Positions 54,831 to 64,000 of a DNA stretch of 64,000 bases are shown piece by piece. Numbering within the stretch: the stretch's first letter is position 1; the number at the start of each line of letters is the position of its first letter. Location: assembly GCF_003086295.3 (NCBI RefSeq), contig NC_092039.1, forward strand, positions 95,934,561 to 95,998,560, in the 5' to 3' direction. Made by a program: the position numbers and the translations under genes. The notes below the pieces were generated by a model. The model saw nothing but the letters and a program-made list of their open reading frames with translations, made no database searches and was not told the DNA's origin. The DNA comes from Arachis hypogaea (taxonomy: Eukaryota; Streptophyta; Magnoliopsida; Fabales; Fabaceae).

Positions 54831-55924
54831 CAACACCAAACTTAAAGCTTGCTTGTCCCTAAGCAAGTACTGGAACAAGAGAATGGTGAATGGAATCTCC
54901 AGAGAAATGAGTCATTCTTGTGGAAGTCATATTACTGATTTTATGGTGGTTTCATGCATAGCAACTTAGGTTCATTCCACTACTGGCCTTCAGACCTTTA
55001 TCATTTCCTACAATACTCATTTTGTTATATCCCATGAGACCTTTATTTATTGATCCTTTTATTGTTATTTCAAGGGCTTATTTGTGTTTTTAGGCTAAGT
55101 GTTTTGTAAGGGGCAACTCTTTAGGATAAGCTTTCAGCCAACACTCCCGAACCAGTTGGTTCAAGGTGCTAGGTGTTGAAGCACCCCCAAGGACTTACTT
55201 GCTCAAGTCTCTCCCCCATACATACACACCACAGGCATATAGCTTATTTATTTTCTTTCCTTCAGACCTTGGTGTCCAGCACCTCTTTGGGTTACTAAAT
55301 GCTCTGTGGTGAGGGTTACTCTTGATAGTGGATTTTCAGCTGATAATCCCGGGTTAGTTAACCCAAGTTACCAGGTGATGAAGCACCCTAAGGAGCTTAT
55401 TCATCCAAGTAGATCCCTCACACAGGAGCACCACAGACACATGTCCTAGGGTAAACCATTGGTGCCTAGCCTTATTGCTTACTCTTTTTCTTTTGTTTTT
55501 CATTTCCATTGTTCTTTTCCTTTTCTCTTATTAGGATCTTGTTGTTATCTTAATCTCATGGGTATATCAAAAGTAAAGTATTCAGGATAGATAGTTGTCA
55601 TCCTAACCTTGTGGTTGAACCAACTTAGCTAACTTATGACTATCCCCAAAGATTCATGAATGCACTTCTACATTATGAACTCATTTCTGGTCTTTTGTAA
55701 ACATAGACATTCTCTTCTTCATACAAATAGACAAACTTACAAGTAAATAGGGGAAAGATGCAGTGACACTTAAACCAGAGTTCATGGACCTAAGCACTAA
55801 GAGCATTAAGACGCAGAATTGAGAATGTTCAAACTAACATGGAAGCATGTTCTATTCTATACATGATCTTCCTTATTTAAAGCATAGAAAAAGAAATGGA
55901 GTAACGAAGGAGCTCCACCACCTT
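54831..55924 (-). other. A2 3' UTR
   Basis: Begins beside the LTR with CAACACCAAACTTAAAG and a CTTGCTT/AAGCAAG hairpin (to about 54867), the polypurine-like module. Two related blocks of about 130 bp (about 55110-55240 and 55320-55445) repeat the motifs for AAGCACCC and CACCACAG; CCACAGACACAT at 55431-55442 is shared with F3 and F5. No gene seen. Confidence 0.72.
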
Positions 55925-57469
55925 TTACTTTTGTGGCTGTCCTTGCTCTTTTCCTTGCTGGTCCTCCTTGTGTCCTTTTGCACTTCCTTGCAGCCGTGCC
56001 AATCTTGCTTGCTTCCAATCCGCAAGTGCCTTCCTCACTGATTCATGGCTCTCTTCCACCCTTTGTCTCTCCTCTCGTGCTAATTCATCCCTCACTTCTT
56101 CATACCTTGCAATTCCTGGGTGTAATATAGGTAGCTGTCCTACTAGGTACCCGAGCCTGGCTTGAATGTTTATGTGATGTTCTGTCTCGCTCATGTAAAC
56201 ACTTTCTGCAAATGCCCTTTGCTCGTCCAGTAGTTCTGTGTGTTCTATCTGCCTTCGATGCATCTCATGTATGTGTGCCCCTTGATGTGCTTGGATGTTG
56301 ATTAGCCTCTGGATTGACTCTTGTTGCTCATTTTGCCTTTGCTCCATCCTGTTGAATGTTTCTCCCCATTGTTGCCCTTGACTTTGTTGCTGTTCTATCA
56401 TCTGCCTTTGCCACTCTCCTTGTTGAGTTATCCATTTTGATAGTGCTTCCTCTTGCTGCCTCATCATCTGTAGTTGTAGCTCTTTCTGTGCTCCTTGGCC
56501 TTCCAAGTATTGTCTAGACAAGCCATCAAGGGCTTCCTGTAGTTGATGCATGTTCAAGGTCTGTGGTGCTTGCCCCTCTGAGGTTTGTCCTTCCACTCCT
56601 TGAGGCCCTGTACTCTTTCTTTGCTTCTTTTGAGGTATGGGGGATGCTGCAGCATTCATCCTTCGAACTGTTATTGGAATGCCTTCCTTTATCCATACAG
56701 GATCCTCATCCTCAAACTCCACCCCAGCTTTCTTGCATAGTCGGTAAATAGTGTTGGGGTAACCTAACGTCCCTCTTGCGTCACTTTTCTCTGCCATCTT
56801 TCTAATGCCTTGAGCTATGATTTCATGAACCTTGATTTCTCCTCCCTTGAGTATGCAATGCACCATTGTTGCCCTTTCCAGATTCACCTCCGAGTTGTTT
56901 GCAGCTGGGAGGATAGACCTCCTCACTAGCTCAAACCACCCTTTGGCCTCAGGAGTGAGATCTGTTCTCTTGATGAATTTTGGCTTATTTCAAGCACCCC
57001 TTTCCCAGTCAGCTCCGGGTACACAAAGGTCCCGCAAGATCTGGTCATAATTGGGGTTGTTGTCCATCCTTGAGTGATAACTTTCTTCTTCAAATGGTAT
57101 AGACCGTAACTTCAATGCCCTCATTACACTCATGGGACCAAAATCCACCATTTTTCCTCTCACAAAGTTTATATACGACTCATCTTTCTTATCATACCGG
57201 ACTGCATTTGCATAAAATTCTCTTATGAGGTTTGCATTCACCTTAGTGACCGGGTCAGTGAGGAGCTCCCATCTTCTCCTTTCTACCTTTTCTGAGATTT
57301 CTGGGCACTCACTCTTCCTAACTTGAAATCCCAACTCATAGATGATTTCCTTACCAACCATCCACTCGTATTCCAATGCATAATGCAAGCTTCTAAACCT
57401 CTTCTCATCAAACGGGTGTTCCTTCATGGGTTCCTTTCCCTTCCTTCTCTTGGCACTTGAGGATGCCAT
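55925..57469 (-). pseudogene. A2 ORF2, 'putative plant transposon protein' family, one stop
   Basis: One frame of 515 codons including the final stop, with a single TGA at 56990-56992. The start at 57469 (MASSSAKRRKGKEPM) has a basic N-terminus. Domain residues about 20-255: FDEKRFRSLHYALEYEWMVG, RRRWELLTDPVTKVNANLIR, EFYANAVRYDKKDESYINFV and GWFELVRRSILPAANNSEV, aligned with F3 ORF2 and clearly diverged. Residues about 300-500 are Gln/Glu-rich and coiled-coil-like, longer than in F3. It ends hydrophilic (KEQGQPQK), without the hydrophobic tail of F3 and F5. Function unknown. Confidence 0.83.
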
Positions 57470-58454
57470 GAATAATAGTTCTTATGTGAAGGTGGTAAAG
57501 TTGTGGAGACTTCTGGTTGTTTAGGGTTTTATGGCAATGAGGAGAGTGAGGGGGGAACGTTTGTAATGAGATAAGAAGTGCTGAGTTTCTAAATTGATAT
57601 CTATGAAGAGTGTGTGATGAAAGTTAAGAATGGGCACGAATCAAGGGCTACTTATAAAGGGAGGTTATAAGTGAATGGATGGTGTGGATTGATGAATTTG
57701 TTGCTCGATGGATGGTTGGGGTTATGCATGCTAAAGGACAAGGATCACCACTTTATTGTGGTTATTGGTTCGGTCATCAAGGTTCCTTTTTCTTCCATGT
57801 TGCATGGCAACATTTTCCAATGCATTCTTCCTTGAGTCACGTGTGTGTGTATCTCTTCATAAAGTGCCGAACCATTTCTTCTCACTTGTCCTATCAATCT
57901 CCTCAATGCTCCTTTTTTTTCCTATAAAGATGAAATAAGGCAAGTAAGAACGGATATTGAAATGAAACAAAATTTCCTAACCCTTTACGGCTAGAATAAA
58001 GTAAAAAAAATACTTGTTTATTTTTGAATTTCAACTAACTAACTGACTGTGTATCTTCATATGCACATTGGTGGCACCATAGGGTGACACCAAACTTAGT
58101 TTGGAGCACGGTGATGAAAGGTTGTGTTCAAAGCTTTAAGAATAATGCTTTGAACACCAAACTTGTTCTTCACTATATTTTGCATATAAAAATTTCACAC
58201 GTGTTTGTCAATTTTTTTTTGGTTGGAATTCATGAATATTGATTTATTCACTACTTCTGAAAGTATGTAAAACATGGGTTGCCTCCCATGAAGCGCTTCT
58301 TTAACGTCACTAGCTTGACGTTACCCCCTTATTATGGTGGTTGGTAAAGCTTGAAGTCTTCTCCTCTGGCAGTGGACTTGTATCCATTGGTTGTATCAAT
58401 GATCTCTACATGCTCCAAGGAGAGAACTCTGTTGATGGTGAAGACCTTAGGTAG
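57470..58454 (-). promoter_or_regulatory. A2 spacer between protease and ORF2, with hairpin block at 58273-58320
   Basis: Non-coding. Hairpin block, plus strand: CATGGG/CCCATG around TTGCCT (58273-58290), AAGCGCTT (58291-58298), CGTCA/TGACG (58305-58320). CACCAAACTTAGTTTGG near 58087 and AACACCAAACTTG near 58156 repeat the polypurine-like string. TATAAG on the coding strand at about 57652-57657 may be a promoter for ORF2. Confidence 0.65.
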
Positions 58455-59830
58455 CTAAGATGGTACAGTAGGGAGATTAGGGGGGATATCTGTGAAATAG
58501 GCTGAGACTACTTTATCCCCTGGAGAGAAATCTTCCGTAGGGATCTTCTTGTTCCGCCACCCCCTTGGTACCTTCTTCTTTGTCCCTGGTGCTGTTTTCT
58601 TACTCTTGGTGGCTTCCTTTTTTGATGAGCCCTTGTTGCTGCTTTCACTTGCTTCTGGTGGTTTAGGTTCCTCCAATTTTTCCTTGACCTGTGGTACTTG
58701 CTGTTCGCCCTGTCCATCAACCCAGTGAATCTCAGAATGGGCTGGTTGTACTCCAATGCTTGCTTCTTCCTTTAGTATCTCATGATGATCTTTGCTTGGT
58801 TCTTTGTCCTCTTCATCTTTTTCTAGTGAGAGTTCGAAAACACTGAAGCTCAGTTGTTCATCATGGATCCTTAATATTAGCTCCCCTTTCTCCACATCTA
58901 TGAGTGCTCTAGCAGTAGCTAGAAATGGTCTCCCCAATATAATTGGGTGCAGATGACTCTCTTCCATATCCAGGATGACAAAGTCTGTTGGGAGAAAGTA
59001 TTTTCTTACTTTGAGCAACACGTTTTCCACCACTCCTACTGCTTGCTTTTGAGTCTTGTCAGCCAGCCTTATGACTGCATCTGTAGGTAGTATCTCATTG
59101 ATCTGCAGCTTTTTTACCAGGGATAGGGGTATTAAGTTGATGCTTGCTCCCAAATCGCAAAGTGCTCTATCAAAATTTGTTTCCCCTATAGCACAAGGGA
59201 CATGAAAACTCCCTGGGTCTTTTCTTTTTGCCGGCAATTGTGTTTGAATGAGGGTGCTGCAATCCTTGTTCATCACTATAGTCTGGCCCCTCTTAAGTGA
59301 GCTCTTCCTAGGAAGTAGTTCCTTCATATACTTGATGAATGCTGGCATTTGCTGAATGACCTTGATGAATGGTATGTTCACATTCAAAGATGCAAACGAG
59401 TCTAAGAACCTTGAGTACATTCTCTTTCCCACAGCACCCTTTAGCAGTTGAGGAAATGGTGCATATAGTCTCAGCAGCTCCTGTTGTGAGATTTCTGGTT
59501 CTTGTTGGTCTTCCTTCTCCTTCTCCACTAAGATATTTTCAGGTTGTTCTGACAGCTTGCTTGGCTTGTCTTCAGTCTTCTTGTTATTTGTAGTGACCAT
59601 ATTGCAATCCTCCCATCTTACTTTCTTCGTTTCACCTCTCAGATTCTTCTCCGTGTCACTTGGAAAGCCATCAGTGGGTCTGGGAATCTTCTCAGAAAAA
59701 TATCCCACTTGGAATTCCAGCTTCTTGATTACTTTCCCCCGATTCTTCATACTGGCTCTTACCTCCTCTTTGAACACCTTATTGTCTTGAATGTCTTTGC
59801 ATATGCTTTCAAGTAAGGTTAGAAATTCTG
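58455..59830 (-). pseudogene. A2 Gag C-terminus and aspartic protease
   Basis: Follows Gag after a frameshift near 59820-59835. It reads LESICKDIQDNKVFKEEVRA, an acidic linker, RMYSRFLDSFASLNVNIPF and MPAFIKYMKELLPRKSSLK, then the protease CDLGASINLIPLSLVKKLQI (about 59110-59170) and ILGRPFLATARALIDVEKGE. A long Lys/Glu-rich tail runs to the stop at 58455. A1 has the same modules followed by RT; here RT is absent. Confidence 0.85.
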
Positions 59831-61134
59831 TCATCAATTGATGGTATGTTGAGGGTAGAAGTAGAAGGGTGAGGTGTATTGATGTGGTTTTGTTGGTATG
59901 TCCTCTGTGTGAATTGTTGGGGAGCTGTGTTGTTGTTAGAGTTGTGACGTCTCTGATCTTGGCCTTGGTTTTGTTGATTACCCCACCCAAAGTTTGGGTG
60001 ATTCCTCCATCCAGGGTTGTAGGTCTTGGAGTATGGATCATGGTTGTATCTCGGTGAATTCCCAATATAGTTGGCTTGCTCCTGAGTGCCTTCTTCTTCT
60101 TCACTTGCTTCCTCTTGAGTTGAAGTGGTGATTGCTACCACTTGACTTCTCTCCATCTTCTTGGTGAGGTCAGCTAGCTGCTTGGTGATGAGCTTGTTTT
60201 GAGCAAGCAGAGCATCTACATTGTTCAGCTCCATTACTCCTCTAGTGTTCCCTCTTTCGGAGGCATAGAAGTAGTCATTCTTAGCTACAGTTTCAATGAC
60301 ATCTATGGCTTCCTCAATGGTCTTCTTCTTGTTTAAAGAACCTCCGGATGAATGGTCTACGGCCTTCTTTGATTCATATGACAGTCCTTCATAGAAGATG
60401 TGCAGCTGCACCCATTCATTGAACATATCAGATGGACATCTCCTTGTTAGGTCTTTAAACCTCTCCCATGCTTCATATAGAGTCTCACCATCTTGTTGCC
60501 TGAAAGTTTGGACCTCAGCTCTCAGCCGATTGACTCGTTGAGGGGGGTAAAATCTTGCTAAGAATTTGTTCATAACATCATCCCAAGTTGTCAAGCTCTC
60601 CTTTGGAAAAGACTCCAACCACTTGGTTGCCTTGTCTCTGAGAGAGAATAGGAACAACAACAGTCTATAGACGTCTGGTTGAACGCCATTGGACTTCACT
60701 GTGTCACATATTCTCAAGAATGTGTTTAAGTGTTGGTTGGGGTCTTCTTGAACACCTCCTCCGAAAGAGCAATTGTTCTGAACGAGGGTGATGAGCTATG
60801 ACTTTAGTTCAAAGTTGTTAGCATGGATGGTTGGTTTTTGGATGCTACTTCCGTAGTTCCCTGGGTTTGGGTTAATGTAAGAGCCCAAGACTCTTCTATC
60901 TTCCCCACCAGAATTTGCTCCACCTCCTCCACCATGGTTGTGCACCTCTTCCTCACGATGGTCCTCCATGGTTGTTTCAAAGTATTCTTCAAAGTGTTCC
61001 TCTTCTTCTTCAGCACCCCCTGCACGTTTTTCTTTTGCCTCCCTTCTTAATCTTAAGAAGGTTCTCTCAGGTTCAGAATCAAAGAAAGTTGAAGCTCCGC
61101 TTCTTCTCCCTGTCATACAACCAACAGAGTACAA
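59809..61134 (-). pseudogene. A2 Gag
   Basis: The start at 61134 (MYSVGCMTGRR) matches the A1 start. A CAG-to-TAG stop at 60796-60798 replaces the Gln that A1 keeps in ELKPQLITL. The Gag domain follows (RDKATKWLESFPKESLTTWD, FRQQDGETLYEAWERFKDL), then YFYASERGNTRGVMEL, the NHPNFGWGNQQNQGQDQ block and a stop at 59809 after the frameshift. Except for the stop and the shift the gene is intact. Confidence 0.85.
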
Positions 61135-61379
61135 GCAAGAAAAGTAATGCAGATAGTATTTTGTTAGAATTACTTGTTAGTGTCAGTGATGTAATATATC
61201 AAATAGTTAGTGGGTTAGTGAACTGAATTGTAAATAACAAAGAAAAACTAAGAAACAGGGAAGGGGAAGAATTAAACCATGACGGAAAACAAATTAAACA
61301 AACAGAAAATTAAATCAAACAAAATAAAAATTCTCAATCTAGTGATCCTCTAATGTAATCATTGTCGATGCACAATCAA

Positions 61380-61397
61380 TCCCCGGCAACGGCGCCA
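61380..61397 (-). other. A2 primer-binding site, tRNA-Asp
   Basis: TCCCCGGCAACGGCGCCA on the plus strand, a full match, with a 6 nt spacer to the LTR at 61404. The leader to the Gag start (61135-61379) is A-rich and empty. Confidence 0.9.
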
Positions 61398-61403
61398 TAA
61401 ACT

Positions 61404-63652
61404 TGATCGGGGTAAAACTTGTCTCTCAACAAATTCCCATTCGACAAGTGTACCGAATTTGTCGTCAAGTAAAAACTCACAATAGAGTGAGGTCGAATGC
61501 CACAGGGATTGATTGATCAAGCAACTTTAATTAGATGAACGATCTAGTTGAGCGAATCCATGGATAGAGTTGATAATTGCAGAAATTTAAATGGCGAGAA
61601 AGTAAATGACTGAAAGTAAATAGCAGAATTGTAAATGGGAATGGGGGAATTGCTCATAAAAGTAAATTGCAAAAAATAAAGAGAATGGTAAGATCAGAAA
61701 TGGAGAGTTCATTGGGCTTAGGAGATGTTGCATTCTCCAGATCAATTTCATTTTCATCTCTTCCTCAATCAATGCACTCATTGATCTCCTTGGCAATCTT
61801 AAGTGATTGAATCACAATTTCTTGCAATTCAATCTCTCAAATCTTGATCAATAGCCAATTCCTTGGTCAATTGCTCATGAGAAGAGATGAAGTGTGGTCA
61901 CTGATTATACCACATGCACTTCCCAAATCAAATGCTTAGAGGGTTATAGCCACATACCCATCCACACTTAATTTGGTCCAGCATGAGAAAGCATTTCTAG
62001 CTAATCTCTTCATTCCTCTTTCAAGGATCCGAAGAGATCCATGTTTGAATAGCTTCTTTTCCAAGATCACTATCCAATTGGATGAAGATTGAAAGCTTTC
62101 AAGTAAAATCAAAAGAGAAGATAGAAGAAGAATAAGAAAATTAGTATTGATCCATCAAATTACAACAGAGCTCCCTAACCCAATGAAAAGGGTTTAGTTG
62201 TTCAAAGCTCTAGAAATCAAAATCAAAGATGGAGAATACATGATAAAACTAGAAGTGCAGAGAAGTAAAGATACAGAGAGTAGTTCTCTCTTCTCCCAAA
62301 AAGCCCCTCTCTATTTCAAAACTACCCCTATATATACTACTCTTCTCAGCTTCTAGTTAGTTCTTCCAGTCTTGGGCCTTTGGATCTTTGAGTTTGAAGC
62401 AGTTCCTTTCTTCATTTGGGCTTGGCTTACTTGCAGAGAGAAAGTGTGAAGTGGGCAGAGACTTTAGCTCAAGACGTTAGGGGTGTTTAATATTTAGTGA
62501 AAATACAAGTTCGAGAACGCTAATGACAGTGAACATTGTCACTAACGTTGCCATGCACCCCTTTTGCCTCACGTTAAAGCCCATGTTAACTGGGTTAACG
62601 TGGCTTTTAACGTTGCCTTGTTAGCCTTCGAGAACGTTAGTGACACTCAACATTGTCACTAACGTTCAAGTGTGTCCCTTCTTGCTTCGTTAAAGCTCAC
62701 GTTAACTAGGTTAACGTGGCTTCTAACGTGGCTTTTGCCACTCTTCGAGAACGTTAGTGACACTCAACATTGTCACTAAAGTTTAAGTGTGCCGCTAGGT
62801 CTCACGTTAGAGTCCACGTTAATTGGGTTAACGTGGCTTCTAACATGGCCATTCTTAGCCATCCCAACGTTAGTGACAATGTTGAGTGTCACTAACGTTG
62901 GCTCATTCTTCATTCCTCATCGTTAGCTTCCACGTTAACCAAGTTAACGTGGAGGTTAACGTGGCTCTTGGGGGTTGAGTGGTTGTTCCAACTTTAGTGA
63001 CAATGTTGAGTGTCACTAACGTTGTCGACAATTCTCCATCTCTTACGTTAGCTCCCACGTTAACCAAGTTAACGTGGGAGTTAACGTGGCTCTTTGCACC
63101 TTAGGCCAATGTTAGTGACAATGTTGAGTGTCACTAACGTTGGCTTCTCTTCCCCCTTTAACGTTAGAGGCCACGTTAACTAGGTTAACGTGGCTTCTAA
63201 CGTGGCCATTTGTGAGCAATTGCCAACGTTAGTGACAATGTTAAGTGTCACTAACGTTGGCTCAACTTCTCCTCTCCACGTTAGAGTTCACGTTAACCTA
63301 GTTAACGTGACTCTTTAACGTGGGCATTGATGGCTTTTGAGAGTGTTTTTGGCAATCACTTTTTTCCTTAACTTTGCAAGTTACCTCCCATTCCTTGCTT
63401 CCTTTGGTCCTGAAATCAAGCAATAGAGTGCATCAAAGTTCTAGTCCAAGTCATGGGTAATGCAATATAAAATTTTGTCATTAAAATCATGCAAAATCCT
63501 CATGAAATAATGTAAAATGCACAATGTATGCTTGAATCAAGGTCTGAGTGAATATCTGCCCAAAACTAACTTATTTTTTAAGAAAATGCATGAAATTACC
63601 TAAAAACAGTAAAGAAAAGGTCAGTAAAACTGGCCAAAATGCCCTGGCATCA
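61404..63652 (-). repeat. A2 5' LTR (2249 bp)
   Basis: Partner of 52576-54830, ends TGATCGGGG and GGCATCA. Minus-strand TATATATA at 62329-62336. Palindrome array 62510-63325. Confidence 0.93.
62510..63325. repeat. AACGTT/GTTAACG palindrome array, A2 5' LTR
   Basis: Same array as 53690-54500, with scattered single-base differences between the two copies (for example GTTAACGTGG at 62708-62720 where the other LTR has GTTAATGTGG). Confidence 0.87.
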
Positions 63653-64000
63653 TAAACCATTATTTTATGGTTTATATTGTGTTTGATTGAGTGGTTTTAT
63701 CAAGCTTTTTACCCACTTATTCATGTGATTAGCATGTATTTACAATTCCTTCCCAAATTGTTTTATGATTGAAAACTTGCTTCCTAAAGACCTTTTAGTT
63801 GTATATTTTTATTTTTATTTTCCTTCGTACCATTCGATGCCGTGATCTGTGTGTTAAGTGTTTCAGGCTTCATAGGGCAAGGATGGCGTAAGGAATGAAG
63901 AGGAAGCATGCAAAAATGGAAGGAACACAAGGAATTGAGGAGATGACCAGCGAGAAGTCACGCGGTCGCATGGCTCACGCGACCGCGCGAAATGGAAGAA

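Larger units (their letters stand above)
52576..63652 (-). mobile_element. A2: Athila-like non-autonomous element, complete (11,077 bp)
   Basis: LTRs 52576-54830 and 61404-63652, TSD TAAAC at 52571-52575 and 63653-63657. Internal minus strand: primer site, short leader, Gag, protease, spacer with hairpin block, ORF2, 3' UTR. It has no RT, RNase H or integrase. LTR and Gag match A1, which does encode RT and integrase, so the two form an autonomous/non-autonomous pair. LTR copies are very similar, so the insertion is young. Confidence 0.92.
52568..64000 (+). mobile_element. X1: third LTR family, start of LTR, split by A2
   Basis: Removing A2 and one TAAAC copy joins TGATAAAC (52568-52575) to CATTATTTTATGG (63658 on), giving an LTR-like start TG that lies directly after the T3 Gag sequence. 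Bases 63653-64000 continue it: AT-rich, no ORF, with CGCGGTCGC/GCGACCGCG around a 9 nt loop at 63961-63987. The rest is off-window. I recall this TGATAAACCATTATTTTATG start from peanut repeats but cannot name the family. T3 candidate duplication ATCGG at 52563-52567. Confidence 0.72.

Noticed and set aside
54840..55920. Host gene remnant in A2 between LTR and ORF2
   Set aside because: No frame of note, and the motifs CCACAGACACAT and the polypurine-like hairpin show it is the element's 3' UTR.
63653..64000. Host unique DNA at the right end
   Set aside because: It starts with TG exactly at the T3 Gag break once A2 is removed, so it is better explained as the X1 LTR.

Overview
This window is a block of nested plant LTR retrotransposons. 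I see no host gene, rRNA or tRNA gene, CRISPR array or bacterial-type signal. Every primer-binding site matches the 3' end of plant tRNA-Asp. The coding remains are Ty3/gypsy Gag, protease, reverse transcriptase (RT), RNase H and integrase, plus a plant-specific second ORF. The LTR start TGATGAGCGGATAATTTA and the dense GGCGTTNAACGCC palindromes are what I associate with peanut (Arachis) repeats of the FIDEL/Feral type. Arachis is therefore my inference, and no genus is proven here.

Names used below: T1-T3 are Tat-lineage elements with two RNase H domains. A1 and A2 are Athila-like elements sharing a 2.24 kb LTR. F1-F5 are FIDEL/Feral-like elements with 1.6-1.8 kb LTRs. X1 is a third LTR family. 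From left to right: T1 (1-6220, minus) sits in F1 (6221-8097, plus, 3' fragment). F1 sits in the integrase of A1 (8098-15180, minus). A1 sits in ORF2 of F2 (15181-16437 and 28864-34439, minus). F2 is also split by F3 (16438-28858, plus, TSD CTCCA), which carries the solo LTR F4 (21841-23590, TSD ATGTC) in its protease. F2 lies in the 3' UTR of T2 (34440-41984, minus). T2 lies in the RT of T3 (41985-42163 and 50145-52567, minus). T3 is also split by F5 (42164-50144, minus, TSD CCATG) and by X1 (52568-52575 and 63653-64000). X1 carries the complete A2 (52576-63652, minus, TSD TAAAC). The chain T3 > T2 > F2 > A1 > F1 > T1 is six insertions deep.

T1-T3 and A1 are the elements with their own RT and integrase, all now broken by stops and frameshifts. 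F2, F3, F5 and A2 carry Gag (with protease, except F5) and then ORF2, but no RT or integrase. They must have used enzymes from autonomous relatives: A1 is the obvious partner for A2, while a helper for F2-F5 is not in the window. ORF2 belongs to what I recognise as the 'putative plant transposon protein' family and has no known biochemical role.

The most interesting material is non-coding. It includes a hairpin plus polypurine-tract-like module present twice per F element, a three-to-four-hairpin block between protease and ORF2 with compensatory changes between two LTR families, family-specific arrays of short palindromes, possible TATA boxes about 190 bp upstream of ORF2, and a Gag-ORF2 fusion in F5.
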